Shown here piece by piece: positions 17,953 to 26,264 of a DNA stretch of 30,546 nt; positions within the stretch are counted from its first letter, which is position 1; every line of letters begins with the position of its first letter. The DNA comes from a virus. The position numbers were made by a program, and so were the translations under genes. The notes beneath the pieces were generated by a model. The model made no database searches. It had not been told where the DNA came from and saw nothing but the letters and a program-made list of their open reading frames with translations. The stretch lies in IMG/VR virus record IMGVR_UViG_3300023174_006079, positions 1 to 30,546 of that record; one strand, 5' to 3'.

Positions 17953-18279
17953 ATGGCAGAACAAAACTACGCATTTGTCGTTGACGGTATGGTGACAAAC
18001 ATCGCCGTGTTTGACGACCCTACTGAAGAGCTACTTACTCACTTCAAGGCTGAACTAAGCCTTGACCACATTGTATTTGCACACGATGAGCCTAAGGCTG
18101 CTATCGGTGGCACATGGGACGGTACAAAGTTTACCCTACCTGCGCCATACGCGTCATGGGTACTTAACGCAGACAACGACTGGGAGCCTCCAGTTGCAAT
18201 GCCTGTAACAGAAGGTAAGTACTACACATGGAACGAAGGCACAGTTTCATGGGACGAGCACGACGTTCCTACAGAATAA
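17953..18279 (+). CDS. Small tail-associated protein, likely fibre chaperone
   Basis: A 108-residue acidic protein. It opens with NYAFVVDGMVTNIAVFD and contains the pattern GGTWDGTKF-LPAPYASWVLNADNDW-PPVAMP followed by YYTWNEGTVSWDEHDV. This pattern is widespread in small proteins encoded next to phage fibre genes, thought to be fibre-assembly or tail accessory proteins. It is the second such gene in the window after 9068-9385, though the two are not obviously alike in sequence. A bidirectional terminator follows. Confidence 0.6.
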   Translation: MAEQNYAFVVDGMVTNIAVFDDPTEELLTHFKAELSLDHIVFAHDEPKAAIGGTWDGTKFTLPAPYASWVLNADNDWEPPVAMPVTEGKYYTWNEGTVSWDEHDVPTE

Positions 18280-18293
18280 ACTTAAACAAAATA

Positions 18294-18329
18294 AAAGACC
18301 GCGCCCGTTTGGACGCGGTCTTTATTTTT
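18294..18329. terminator. Bidirectional terminator between convergent genes
   Basis: AAAGACCGCG (18294-18303) pairs perfectly with CGCGGTCTTT (18314-18323) around ten bases. A T-rich tract follows on the plus strand and an A-rich tract precedes it, so it can end transcripts from both sides. Confidence 0.9.
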
Positions 18330-18335
18330 ACCTCT

Positions 18336-19430
18336 TTACGGTAGGCGACTACCAGAGATAGTTGTTTCCTGACCTGTCCCGAGGTCACGCAGGACAACCT
18401 TGATTTGATACTCTTCTGTAGGTGATAGCCAGTCAACGTTAACTACCTTGCCAACGCCATCTAAACCTATCGCACTTGTTGAGCCGTTCTTATCTACAAT
18501 CATTAACGTTGCCCAAGTTTTGGTCGGGTCAAAGTTTGGAACGTTAGGAACCAAAACGCTTGCAGAGCGGTGACCGTTTGTGCCTTCTGCCTGTGCAACA
18601 ACTACAGGAGCAGTTATCGTTATCTTATCGACAGCCGCGTCACGAACAGGCTCCGGGGTAACGATAGGAGCAACCGGTGTGGCAACTACAGTATTAGACG
18701 TAACCGTCTCGGCGCCTGTTGTATTGTTACGAACGGTGGTCTGAACTGTAACGTTAGAGTCCTGTGGGACCGACTTAATCTCAACGGTGTCACCGTTATT
18801 AGATACACCTACGCTTGAATAAGAGCGTCCGTCCGCGATTACTTGAACGGACACCGTCTTATTCTTATTTGGATCTGTTACAACAGGAGCCTTAACGGTA
18901 ACGGTGACAGAGTTATCGCTCTCTACTTTAAGCGCAGTTACGACGGGAGCCTTAGTATCTGCTATCGGATCACCTGTAGGTTCAGGATTAGGATTAGGAA
19001 CAACCTCGCCTGTTGTATCATGCGCAGGAGTTTCTACCTTGGTAGCGGAAACTTGAACGGAGACGATATCTCCTTGGTTGATTGCCTCAAGACGAATGAC
19101 TCCGTCAGTGTCGATGTACTTAACACCGCCGGACTCTGTAAGCTTTACAACAACACCTGTTGTAGACGTTGTTTCCTTCCAGGTAACGATCTTGTCAACT
19201 ACGCCACCTTGCAGGATTGCGTACTTGTCTCCAACGACCGGAGCATCTATGATCTCGTCGATAGAAACATTAAAGTACGAGTTGGCCTTAACCTGTGTTC
19301 TGTCTTCGTCCTCAAGACGTAATATCGTGCCGTTTATATCTGGGTTAAGTCCCCACCAGGCGCTTGCGCCTTGGGCAGGTAAAAGTGAAATCGCGAGCGC
19401 AAGTGGAATAGCTTTTTTAATATGTAACAT
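18336..19430 (-). CDS. Secreted multi-domain beta-sandwich protein
   Basis: A 364-residue protein from ATG 19430, with AAAGGA six bases upstream. Residues 1-24 are a signal peptide (HIKK, core AIPLALAISLLP, cleavage after ASA). A first domain (about 25-130) is unrecognised. A proline-rich linker (NPNPEPTGDP) leads to about two Ig/FN3-like beta domains with TAPVVTALKVESDNSVTVTV and TVQTTVRNNTTGAETVTSN, and then DKITITAPVVVAQ to the end (ETTISGSRLP). There is no sorting signal or membrane anchor. It would leave the host cytoplasm during infection, so adhesion, superinfection exclusion or decoration of the host surface are possible roles; none is shown. Confidence 0.8.
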   Translation of the reverse strand: MLHIKKAIPLALAISLLPAQGASAWWGLNPDINGTILRLEDEDRTQVKANSYFNVSIDEIIDAPVVGDKYAILQGGVVDKIVTWKETTSTTGVVVKLTESGGVKYIDTDGVIRLEAINQGDIVSVQVSATKVETPAHDTTGEVVPNPNPEPTGDPIADTKAPVVTALKVESDNSVTVTVKAPVVTDPNKNKTVSVQVIADGRSYSSVGVSNNGDTVEIKSVPQDSNVTVQTTVRNNTTGAETVTSNTVVATPVAPIVTPEPVRDAAVDKITITAPVVVAQAEGTNGHRSASVLVPNVPNFDPTKTWATLMIVDKNGSTSAIGLDGVGKVVNVDWLSPTEEYQIKVVLRDLGTGQETTISGSRLP

Positions 19431-19453
19431 CAGGGGTCCTTTCGTCCTTTGTC

Positions 19454-19459
19454 ATTATA
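19454..19459 (-). promoter_or_regulatory. -10 box (TATAAT) for the secreted protein gene
   Basis: Read on the minus strand, TATAAT at 19459-19454 is preceded 18 bases upstream by TTGCAC. It lies about 24 bases before ATG 19430. It is one of the few promoters in the window with a recognisable -35. Confidence 0.55.
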
Positions 19460-19488
19460 GATATAATAACAGGAAAAGTGCAAAACTA

Positions 19489-19496
19489 TCACCGCA
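19489..19496 (+). repeat. TCACCGCA site, 12 bases before a -10 box
   Basis: An intergenic copy in the context CTATCACCGCAGGTAA. It ends 12 bases before TAGAAT (19509-19514), the same geometry as at 14528. Confidence 0.8.
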
Positions 19497-19508
19497 GGTA
19501 AAACAAGA

Positions 19509-19514
19509 TAGAAT
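19509..19514 (+). promoter_or_regulatory. Leaderless promoter -10 (TAGAAT)
   Basis: GATAGAAT ends six bases before ATG 19521, which supports the very short gene starting there. Confidence 0.65.
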
Positions 19515-19520
19515 ACGACC

Positions 19521-19649
19521 ATGGAATTATCAAGAGAAGACATCGCTAAAGAGGTAGAGGATAAACTACTACCTTTGTTAGAAGTTCCTGGGTATATGAA
19601 CGCTAAGGGGACCCTTAGTATGGTGCTTGAAGTGATACGGGGTAAGTAA
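19521..19649 (+). CDS. Small protein of 42 residues, unknown
   Basis: A short frame running from the leaderless ATG to TAA 19647-19649, two bases before the next fibre ATG. The product starts MELSREDIAKEVEDKLLPLL and ends MVLEVIRGK. It is charged and probably two helices around a VPGYMNAKG turn. No family is recognised. Support comes from the promoter spacing (the same as in a dozen neighbours) and tight packing against the next gene, not from length. It might only serve to couple translation into the fibre gene. Confidence 0.6.
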   Translation: MELSREDIAKEVEDKLLPLLEVPGYMNAKGTLSMVLEVIRGK

Positions 19650-19651
19650 AT

Positions 19652-20791
19652 ATGCCAATTTTAGGATCATCTGCTAGTCAATCTGGTCGTGCGCCTGGTG
19701 CACCTACGTCTGTATCTGCAACCGCAGGTAACGGGCAATCAGTAGTTTCATTTACTGCACCTGCCTACACAGGTAAGGGTACAGTTTCATACACGGCAAC
19801 TTCTTCACCTGGTGGGTTTACTGCCTCTGGCGCATCTAGCCCATTGACTGTAACCGGTTTAACAAACGGCACAGCTTATACATTTACCGTAACAGCTTCA
19901 GCGGGTGGAGTTTCTGGTGTTGCGTCATCTGCTTCTGCAAGCATCACTCCTATTGCACCATATGCGCTATCTCAAACATTTAACGCATCAGGCACCTATA
20001 CAGTTCCTTCAGGGGCAACTAAGATCGCAGTGTTCGCTAGTGGTGGAGGCGGCGGTGGAGGTAAGTCTAATACCGCTCAGGCTGGTGGAGGCGGAGGTGG
20101 GTCAGGCGGAGGCGGAGGCTCATTTAAAGATTACGCTGTAACACCTGGACAGACATTTACTATTACAGTTGGCTCTGGTGGAGGTGGCGAGTCTGGCCAT
20201 AATGGGCAAAACCCATCACCAACTGATGGAGGAACAACTAGTTTTGACACCTTTATTACTGCCAATGGTGGTGGCACTCCACGAAACAGCGGAGGAGCTG
20301 CTGGCAACGCAACTGTAAATGTTGCTAATGGTGTTACTGCTGGTGGTGGTGGCGGAGCAGGTGGAACTACTATGTCTGAAGCGGTTCCTGGAGTTCTTTA
20401 TAACTCTGTAGGAGGAAACGGCGGTAGCGGCGCTGGGTCTATAGCACAAAATCTTTCAGGATTAGGTTCAACAACGCTGTCATTTGGTGGTGGCGGTGGT
20501 GCAGGTCAGTCTGGGTCTATCTGGTACTCGGGAGGAACTCAGCCAACAAGAAGTGGTGGCGGTGGAAACGGCGGTTCACCTAACGGTGGCGCTGGCGGAA
20601 CCTCAAACACAGTAGCAAACTCTACTAACTCTAATATCACTCCAGGAAATGGTGGCGGCGGAGGCGGTATTGGCGGCGGAGGCGGTGGTGCAGGTGGAGG
20701 CGCGTACGCGGGTGGGTCGGTAAACTACAATAGCGGTCCTAACTCTGGTGGTTCAGGTGGATCTGGAAGAGTTGTTGTCTACGTTCAATAA
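19652..20791 (+). CDS. Glycine-rich fibre/adhesin, MPILG family
   Basis: A 379-residue member of the MPILG family. Anchor [18 protein letters not shown]3-like domain at about 17-103 ([38 protein letters not shown]), junction YALSQTFNASGTYTVPSGATKIAVFASG, then about 245 residues of glycine-rich sequence ending GRVVVYVQ. Its first 110 residues are closest to the next gene (20830), suggesting a tandem duplication with later divergence of the tips. Probably a receptor-binding or adhesion protein. It starts two bases after the 42-residue gene. Confidence 0.82.
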   Translation: MPILGSSASQSGRAPGAPTSVSATAGNGQSVVSFTAPAYTGKGTVSYTATSSPGGFTASGASSPLTVTGLTNGTAYTFTVTASAGGVSGVASSASASITPIAPYALSQTFNASGTYTVPSGATKIAVFASGGGGGGGKSNTAQAGGGGGGSGGGGGSFKDYAVTPGQTFTITVGSGGGGESGHNGQNPSPTDGGTTSFDTFITANGGGTPRNSGGAAGNATVNVANGVTAGGGGGAGGTTMSEAVPGVLYNSVGGNGGSGAGSIAQNLSGLGSTTLSFGGGGGAGQSGSIWYSGGTQPTRSGGGGNGGSPNGGAGGTSNTVANSTNSNITPGNGGGGGGIGGGGGGAGGGAYAGGSVNYNSGPNSGGSGGSGRVVVYVQ

Positions 20792-20798
20792 AACTTTA

Positions 20799-20806
20799 TC
20801 ACCGCA
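20799..20806 (+). repeat. TCACCGCA site between tandem fibre genes
   Basis: A copy in the context TTATCACCGCAAGTTAAA, eight bases after the stop of one fibre and 31 bases before the start of the next. Confidence 0.8.
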
Positions 20807-20829
20807 AGTTAAATAACAAGGAGAAGTAA

Positions 20830-21930
20830 ATGCCGATTTTAGGTTCTAGTGCAAGCCAATCAGGTCGTGTGCCTGGGCAGCCTACGAGCGTATCTGCAAC
20901 TGTTGATAACGCTCAATCGGTAGTTTCTTTTACTGCACCTGCCTACACTGGTAAAGGTACTGTCTCTTACACAGTGACTAGCTCACCTGGTGGATTTACT
21001 GCATCTGGCGCGTCTAGCCCTATTACAGTAACTGGTTTATCTAATGGAACTTCTTACACGTTTACAGTTACAGCAACAAACGCGGGACTAGCTGGAAATG
21101 CGTCATCGGCATCTGCGTCTGTTACACCTGCAGCTCCAGAAGTACCTTATACTCTTTCACAGACCTTTAACTCATCTGGGACATATACAATACCTGCTGG
21201 TAAGACTAAAATTGCAGTGTTTATTGCGGGAGGAGGAGAACGAGGGTCTAATGGAGGAGGTTCTGATGGAAACAGTCTCACTAGTGGCGCGGGAGGACGA
21301 GGAGGCGATGGTGGAGCAATGTATGCTGTAAAAGACTACCCAGTAACTGCAGGGGCTGTTCATACAGTAACAGTAGGAGCGGCCAGAGTTCAAGATCCAA
21401 GCGTGGGTAATGCAAATTCGGGTTTTTCAGGCATAACAACTTTTAATAACACGAACGCTAGTCATACTTTTAATGCTAACTCATACCTAGTTGCATCTGC
21501 ATTTCCTAGTGGTGGCGCTGGTGGTGGCTCAGTAACAGGCGGAAATGAATACGCCCAAGCAGGCAACCCTGGTGGAAACGGCGGCGGAGGAAGTCTATCA
21601 ATGACACTTGCCTCTCTTGGTACTGTTAACTTTGTATCTGGCGGCGGTGGAGGAGGCGGAGGTTCTGGTGGGTATAGTTCAGGCCCAAACAACACTAGAG
21701 GCGGAGGCGCAGGCGGTCTTAGTGGCGCAGGCGGCACTAGCGGTGGAATAGGCGGAAGTGCAAGAGGAAACCTTGGCACTGCAAATAGTGGGAATCCTGC
21801 ATCTCCTGCTTCCGTTATGGGTGGTGGCGGTGGCGGTGGAGCAGGTGGTGGATATACCTCAGGTATGAATAGCAGTCCTGGTTCTATAGGCGTCGGACTA
21901 GCAGGACAGGTAGTTGTCTACGTTCAATGA
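20830..21930 (+). CDS. Glycine-rich fibre/adhesin, MPILG family
   Basis: A 366-residue member of the MPILG family with an AAGGAG ribosome site six bases before the ATG. Anchor [18 protein letters not shown]3-like domain, junction [24 protein letters not shown], glycine-rich tip from about residue 135, ending GQVVVYVQ. The tip differs from its tandem neighbour apart from the glycine pattern and the C-terminal strand. Its stop overlaps the thioredoxin start as ATGA. Confidence 0.82.
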   Translation: MPILGSSASQSGRVPGQPTSVSATVDNAQSVVSFTAPAYTGKGTVSYTVTSSPGGFTASGASSPITVTGLSNGTSYTFTVTATNAGLAGNASSASASVTPAAPEVPYTLSQTFNSSGTYTIPAGKTKIAVFIAGGGERGSNGGGSDGNSLTSGAGGRGGDGGAMYAVKDYPVTAGAVHTVTVGAARVQDPSVGNANSGFSGITTFNNTNASHTFNANSYLVASAFPSGGAGGGSVTGGNEYAQAGNPGGNGGGGSLSMTLASLGTVNFVSGGGGGGGGSGGYSSGPNNTRGGGAGGLSGAGGTSGGIGGSARGNLGTANSGNPASPASVMGGGGGGGAGGGYTSGMNSSPGSIGVGLAGQVVVYVQ

Positions 21931-22247
21931 TACAGGCAACAAACAAAAACTTTAACGAGCTACTAGAAAACGACCTGCCTGTACTTGTAGACTTTTGGGC
22001 GGAGTGGTGTGGGCCGTGTCGCATGCTGGCGCCTATTGTAGAAGAGATAAGCACAGAGTACAAGTACGTTTTTATCACCGCAAAGTTGAATAGCGACGAG
22101 AATCCTGAGATTGCATTTAAGCACGAGGTTAGATCAATTCCGACGATGATACTTTTTAAGGGTGGAATTGAGGTAGCAAGGATGACGGGTGCTAAGCCTA
22201 AGCCTGCAATAGTTGCTTGGTTACAAGATCACGTTGAGCTAGGTTAG
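21927..22247 (+). CDS. Thioredoxin
   Basis: A 106-residue thioredoxin with the active site WCGPC (Cys28 and Cys31), DFWAEW before it, cis-proline Pro72 in RSIPTMILF, and [13 protein letters not shown] after it. It is full length for the family. It probably reduces the class II ribonucleotide reductase encoded 1.4 kb downstream, whose C-terminal cysteine pair needs a thioredoxin-type donor. It is stop-start coupled (ATGA) to the preceding fibre gene and contains one TCACCGCA site. Its TAG stop starts the 64-base repeat shared with the recombinase gene end. Confidence 0.95.
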   Translation: MIQATNKNFNELLENDLPVLVDFWAEWCGPCRMLAPIVEEISTEYKYVFITAKLNSDENPEIAFKHEVRSIPTMILFKGGIEVARMTGAKPKPAIVAWLQDHVELG

Positions 22248-22308
22248 GATAGAATAACTAAATGCCTATACTTGGAACACAATCGTCACGCTCTGGCGGA
22301 ACGCCAAC
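22245..22308 (+). repeat. 64-base inverted repeat, copy 2
   Basis: Matches 11060-10997 on the minus strand at 61 of 64 positions by eye. It begins at the thioredoxin stop codon and covers the promoter, start codon and first 16 codons of the fibre gene. The two copies are in opposite orientation, about 11.2 kb apart. Confidence 0.85.
22250..22255 (+). promoter_or_regulatory. Leaderless promoter -10 (TAGAAT)
   Basis: GATAGAAT ends six bases before ATG 22262. It is identical to the promoter of the beta-propeller fibre gene at 11043. Confidence 0.65.
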
Positions 22309-23335
22309 TGCGCCTACTAGTGTTTCTGCAACTGCTGGTGACGCATCAGCGACGGTTACATTTACCGCGTCTAGTTACATCGGTAAAGGCTCGGTAACAT
22401 ATACCGCTATTTCTAGCCCAGGAAACTTTACCGCGACAGGCACTAGCCCAATTACCGTTACAGGCTTGACTAATGGGACTAGCTACACTTTCACCGTAAG
22501 AGCTACATCATCAACTGGTGAGACTGCAACTTCAAGTGCAAGTGGAAGTGTTACACCTGCAGTCCCTGTCTATGCGCTTGCCCAAACATTTACCACCTCG
22601 GGAACATATGTAGTCCCTGCTGGCAAAACACGTGTAGCTATTGTTGGTGTTGGAGCAGGTGGTGGAGGAGCTGGTGGAGCATCTGGTGGCGCTGCAAACG
22701 TTTCAGGATATGGCGGAGGCGGTGGTGGAGTTGCTATTATACGAGATATAGCAGTAACTGCTGGTGCTAACTACACGGTGACTATAGGTGGGCAAGGTAA
22801 TGGAGGAGGCTCTTCAATATCTGGAACTTATGGAAATGATGGAGGAGTAACCTCTTTTGGAAATTTAGTAACTTTTAATGGCGGACAAGGTGGACAATCA
22901 TACTATAGCGCTGGCGTAGGTGGGAACGTAACTTATAATACTGGCACTGCAGATGCTGCTGTAACTGGGGCAACTGGCGGTGGCTATGTTACTAATGGTG
23001 CAGGAACTGCTGGAGGAAACCAAGCAACAATAAATTCAAATATTGCTCAAATAAGCGCCTACTCTCAAGGCGGAGCAGGAGGCGGAGGAGGCTCCGCTAA
23101 CGGCACTGGTCAATATGCTGGAGGCGCTGGAGGAACTCCAAGAGGAGGAGCTGGAGGAGCTGGAGGAAAAGGTCAGGCAACGCCACTTCCTGGAGTTGAC
23201 GGAACCTCTGCTACATCATATGGCGGAGGTGGAGGTTGTGGAGGACATGGAGGTAAATGGTCTTCAAACATCTATGCAGCAGGTGGAGCAGGCGGTAATG
23301 GCTCTGGTGGGCAAATTTTAGTTTACGTTAAATAA
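22262..23335 (+). CDS. Glycine-rich fibre/adhesin, MPILG family
   Basis: A 357-residue member of the MPILG family. Its anchor and FN3-like domain (residues 1-104, starting MPILGTQSSRSGGTPTAP) are nearly the same as in the beta-propeller fibre at 9394-11043 and differ from the other glycine-rich members. After the junction YALAQTFTTSGTYVVPAGKTRVAI the glycine-rich tip follows, ending GGQILVYVK. So two proteins share one base and carry unrelated tips, which points to domain exchange at the end of the FN3 domain. Confidence 0.83.
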   Translation: MPILGTQSSRSGGTPTAPTSVSATAGDASATVTFTASSYIGKGSVTYTAISSPGNFTATGTSPITVTGLTNGTSYTFTVRATSSTGETATSSASGSVTPAVPVYALAQTFTTSGTYVVPAGKTRVAIVGVGAGGGGAGGASGGAANVSGYGGGGGGVAIIRDIAVTAGANYTVTIGGQGNGGGSSISGTYGNDGGVTSFGNLVTFNGGQGGQSYYSAGVGGNVTYNTGTADAAVTGATGGGYVTNGAGTAGGNQATINSNIAQISAYSQGGAGGGGGSANGTGQYAGGAGGTPRGGAGGAGGKGQATPLPGVDGTSATSYGGGGGCGGHGGKWSSNIYAAGGAGGNGSGGQILVYVK

Positions 23336-23337
23336 GA

Positions 23338-23343
23338 TACAGT
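23338..23343 (+). promoter_or_regulatory. Leaderless promoter -10 (TACAGT)
   Basis: GATACAGT begins one codon after the fibre stop and ends six bases before ATG 23350. Confidence 0.65.
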
Positions 23344-23349
23344 ATAAAT

Positions 23350-23577
23350 ATGAGCGACGTAATAATAGAAGTTGATTCTGAAGCAGATGTTCGGACGAGC
23401 GACGGAGATCACGACAAGTTTTCGCATTATGTTCACCGCGACCAGATGATGGAAGCCTTCGTAGAAGGCAAGCCTGCTGTAGCTTTATGTGGGAAAATAT
23501 GGGTACCAACGAGGGATGGAAAGAAATTCCCCGTATGCAAGACCTGTAAAGAAATCTTTGAAACACTAGATAAGTAA
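23350..23577 (+). CDS. DUF3039-type small zinc protein
   Basis: A 75-residue protein with FSHYVHRDQMMEAFVEG, then PAVALCGKIWVPTRDGKKFPVCKTCKEIF. This is the pattern of the actinobacterial DUF3039 family. His26, Cys47, Cys63 and Cys66 form a likely zinc site. The family's function is unknown; it is common in actinobacteria and their phages, which supports the host assignment. It is leaderless and precedes the ribonucleotide reductase gene. Confidence 0.8.
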   Translation: MSDVIIEVDSEADVRTSDGDHDKFSHYVHRDQMMEAFVEGKPAVALCGKIWVPTRDGKKFPVCKTCKEIFETLDK

Positions 23578-23598
23578 CACGTTTTGGTTGAAAGACAG

Positions 23599-23604
23599 TA
23601 TAAT
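23599..23604 (+). promoter_or_regulatory. -10 box (TATAAT) for the reductase gene
   Basis: CAGTATAAT lies 48 bases before the GTG start at 23652. No clear -35 is seen. The leader ends in a GGGGGG ribosome site. Confidence 0.5.
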
Positions 23605-23651
23605 TTGTCTTCTACTTTTAGATTAAAACACATATTTCACGGGGGGTAACG

Positions 23652-25691
23652 GTGAGCTTTTTCTCTTTCAAACTAAGCGATGATTTCGTACAAGGCTACA
23701 AAGAAAAGAAAGCTCCGTTTGGTTATACAGACGCAGCGGGTAACTCCGTTGGAGAGATTACCTTTCTTCGTACGTACTCTCGCTTAAAAGAGAACGGGCA
23801 CAAAGAAAATTGGGCCGAGGTCTGTGAACGTGTCATCAACGGCATGTACTCTATTCAAAAAGATCACTGCAAAAGACAGCGTCTTCCCTGGAACGATTCA
23901 CGCGCGCAGGCATCTGCCAAGGAGGCATTTGACAGACTGTTCAACCTAAAGTGGACGCCGCCTGGTCGTGGTCTTTGGGTTATGGGTACTCCCCTCGTTA
24001 ACGTACAAAAGAACTCTGCTGCATTGCAAAACTGCGCATTTGTTTCAACGCTTGAAATGACAAAGCAAAATCCTGCTAAGCCATTTGCGTTTCTTATGGA
24101 GGCGTCAATGCTTGGCGTCGGTGTAGGCTTTGACGATAAAGGTGCGGACAAGGATTTTGCAATTTATTCACCGCAAGGCGATGAAACATTCGTCATCCCA
24201 GATACGAGAGAAGGCTGGGTTGAATCACTCTCGCTTATCATCAATGCATACCTAAAGGCAGATCAAAAGAATCCTGTGTTTGATTATTCGCTAGTGCGTC
24301 CCGCGGGTGTTCCAATTAAGACATTTGGTGGAACCGCCGCAGGGCATGAGCCACTAGAGCGTTTGCACAACTACATCCGCAATATATTCGAAGGACGTAA
24401 AGGTGAAAAAGTTACTCGTGTGGATATTGCTGATCTCGGTAATCTTATCGGTGTGTGCGTCGTTAGCGGCAATGTTCGTAGATCGGCTGAGCTCTTAATC
24501 GGTCGCCTTGATGACGACACGTTTCTAAACCTTAAGAACGCGGAGCGTTTTCCAGAGCGTAACTCCTATGACCCGGCTGCACCGGGTTGGGGTTGGATGT
24601 CAAATAACTCTATCGAGACAACCGTAGGACAAAATCTAGGCAAGATCGTTGAAGGCATCTCCCGTAACGGCGAGCCGGGTGTAGTGTGGCTTGACGTATC
24701 GCGTAAGTATGGTCGTTTAGCAGATCCTGTAAACAACAAGGACTGGCGTGTTGTAGGGTACAATCCGTGTGCCGAGCAGAGTCTCGAGTCATACGAGTGT
24801 TGCACACTTGTTGAGACGTATCTAGGACGTCACGATTCACTTGAAGATTATAAGCGCACGTTGAAGTTTGCTTATCTATATGCTAAGACCGTAACGCTAC
24901 TTCCTACACACTGGGAGGAGACAAACGCAATCATGCAACGTAATCGCCGCATCGGAACCTCGATGTCAGGTGTTGCAAACTTTGCAGATAACGTTGGCCT
25001 TCCAACTCTTCGCGAGTGGATGGACGAAGGTTACAAGCACATCAAGGCGTACGACAATACTTATTCAGAGTGGCTTGGCATCCGCGAGTCAATTAAGATG
25101 ACAACCGTTAAGCCTTCAGGTACAGTTTCTATCTTAGCGGGAGAATCACCAGGAGTTCACTGGACACCAGGCGGAGAGTACTTTAACCGCGCAATTCGTT
25201 TCTCTAACGAGGATCCAATGCTTCCACTATTCAAGATGGCAAACTATAGAGTCGAGCCTGCGTCAGAGTCGCCAGACTCTACCAGCGTAGTGTTCTTCCC
25301 TATCAAGTCAAACGCTAAGCGCGCAGAGCGTGAGGTATCAATCTTTGAAAAGACAGCCATCGCCGCAACCGCGCAGCGTTACTGGTCAGATAACTCTGTA
25401 TCCGTAACCGTGTCGTTTGATCCTGAAAAGGAAGCAGAGCATGTAGGCACAGTCCTTCACATGTACGACGGACAGTTAAAGACCGTATCCTTCTTGCCTA
25501 TGGGTAACTTTACGTATCCGCAGATGCCATACACGCAGATTACCAAGGAAGAATACGAGGACGCAACAATGAAGTTGTTCCCTATTGACTTCACAGGAGT
25601 TTACGCAGGAATGGCTTCAGACGCAATCGGAGATGCATATTGCACAACCGACGCGTGTGAGGTAAAGCTTATCGTGGAAAACTTAAGATAA
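23652..25691 (+). CDS. nrdJ: Class II (B12-dependent) ribonucleoside-triphosphate reductase
   Basis: A 679-residue enzyme that reduces ribonucleoside triphosphates to dNTPs using adenosylcobalamin. It looks like the monomeric Lactobacillus-type RTPR. Cys128 (LQNCAFVST) fits the first redox cysteine. NPCAEQSLESYECCTLVE gives Cys373 and Glu375, with Cys384 eleven residues after Cys373, the same spacing as C408, E410 and C419 of the L. leichmannii enzyme. The C-terminal pair Cys664 and Cys669 (YCTTDACE) has the spacing of the shuttle cysteines C731 and C736. It is somewhat shorter than that enzyme. GTG start, preceded by GGGGGG. Thioredoxin is encoded upstream. It uses host cobalamin. Confidence 0.92.
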   Translation: MSFFSFKLSDDFVQGYKEKKAPFGYTDAAGNSVGEITFLRTYSRLKENGHKENWAEVCERVINGMYSIQKDHCKRQRLPWNDSRAQASAKEAFDRLFNLKWTPPGRGLWVMGTPLVNVQKNSAALQNCAFVSTLEMTKQNPAKPFAFLMEASMLGVGVGFDDKGADKDFAIYSPQGDETFVIPDTREGWVESLSLIINAYLKADQKNPVFDYSLVRPAGVPIKTFGGTAAGHEPLERLHNYIRNIFEGRKGEKVTRVDIADLGNLIGVCVVSGNVRRSAELLIGRLDDDTFLNLKNAERFPERNSYDPAAPGWGWMSNNSIETTVGQNLGKIVEGISRNGEPGVVWLDVSRKYGRLADPVNNKDWRVVGYNPCAEQSLESYECCTLVETYLGRHDSLEDYKRTLKFAYLYAKTVTLLPTHWEETNAIMQRNRRIGTSMSGVANFADNVGLPTLREWMDEGYKHIKAYDNTYSEWLGIRESIKMTTVKPSGTVSILAGESPGVHWTPGGEYFNRAIRFSNEDPMLPLFKMANYRVEPASESPDSTSVVFFPIKSNAKRAEREVSIFEKTAIAATAQRYWSDNSVSVTVSFDPEKEAEHVGTVLHMYDGQLKTVSFLPMGNFTYPQMPYTQITKEEYEDATMKLFPIDFTGVYAGMASDAIGDAYCTTDACEVKLIVENLR

Positions 25692-25870
25692 TGCCTGCGT
25701 ACGAATACCATTGCAAGAAGGGTCACTACAACCTTATAGAGCGTAGTATCAATGAACCTGAGGGTAAACCAACCTGCACCGCTCCTGATTGCTCTGAAGA
25801 GCTTAAGAGGCAATACAACGTACCCTCTGTAAGCTTCAAAGGAAACGGGTTTTACTCGACGTCCAAATAA
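25691..25870 (+). CDS. FmdB-like zinc ribbon protein, 59 residues
   Basis: A short gene whose ATG overlaps the reductase stop as TAATG. The product begins MPAYEYHCKKGHYNLIERSI and ends VPSVSFKGNGFYSTSK. Both ends match the FmdB/zf-FmdB pattern (MPxYEYxC at the start, a V-F-KGxGFY-T at the end). Zinc ligands are probably Cys8, His12, Cys29 and Cys34, so one usual CxxC cysteine is replaced by histidine. FmdB-type proteins are thought to be small regulators. It may act with the neighbouring WhiB proteins on transcription. Confidence 0.8.
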   Translation: MPAYEYHCKKGHYNLIERSINEPEGKPTCTAPDCSEELKRQYNVPSVSFKGNGFYSTSK

Positions 25871-25893
25871 CGCGTTTTTGGGATAGTTCAATA

Positions 25894-25899
25894 TAGAAT
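25894..25899 (+). promoter_or_regulatory. Leaderless promoter -10 (TAGAAT)
   Basis: TATAGAAT ends six bases before ATG 25906. Confidence 0.65.
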
Positions 25900-25905
25900 T
25901 ATCCT

Positions 25906-26208
25906 ATGACAAAACATAACCCGCAGCTTCGTAACCTGCGCCCGGTCTATGACGAGTGGGCTTGGCAGGAGGAGTCTAACTGTCGTGGCGAAGACTCAGA
26001 GGTATTCTTTTTAGATCCACAGGCGCGTGGTAAAAACAAGCGTGATAAAGAACGCGAAGCTAAAAAGATATGTAAAGGTTGTCCTGTAGTTCAACAATGC
26101 TTAGATCATGCACTTGCAATCCCAGAGTTCTTTGGTGTCTGGGGAGGAATGACAGCTGATGAACGAAACTTGATTCTTCGCAAGCAAGGACTAAGAATAA
26201 TTAAGTAA
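25906..26208 (+). CDS. WhiB-family transcriptional regulator, first copy
   Basis: A 100-residue WhiB-like protein. The four cluster-binding cysteines are Cys26, Cys56, Cys59 and Cys65 (NCRG, then CKGCPVVQQC), followed by the GVWGG turn at 77-81 and a basic tail (NLILRKQGLRIIK). WhiB proteins occur only in actinobacteria and their phages; they bind a 4Fe-4S cluster and act with the primary sigma factor. Phage copies can alter host transcription and superinfection, as for TM4 WhiB. It is leaderless. Confidence 0.93.
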   Translation: MTKHNPQLRNLRPVYDEWAWQEESNCRGEDSEVFFLDPQARGKNKRDKEREAKKICKGCPVVQQCLDHALAIPEFFGVWGGMTADERNLILRKQGLRIIK

Positions 26209-26252
26209 GTGTGAACTAATAACTTATAGTTTACAAGAGTAGCCATTTTGTA

Positions 26253-26258
26253 TATGGT
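26253..26258 (+). promoter_or_regulatory. Leaderless promoter -10 (TATGGT)
   Basis: TATGGT ends six bases before ATG 26265. It is the least canonical of the set. Confidence 0.5.
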
Positions 26259-26264
26259 CCGTCC

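Noticed and set aside
18567-18575. TCACCGCT on the minus strand (also about 2963) as reverse copies of the octamer
   Set aside because: The last base differs and neither has the following purine context; counting them would blur the strict 14 to 0 strand bias.
19852-19859. AACCGGTT palindrome in a fibre gene as a hix-like crossover site
   Set aside because: The other family members do not keep it and the flanks do not form a 26-bp dyad; it is a chance result of Thr-Gly codons.
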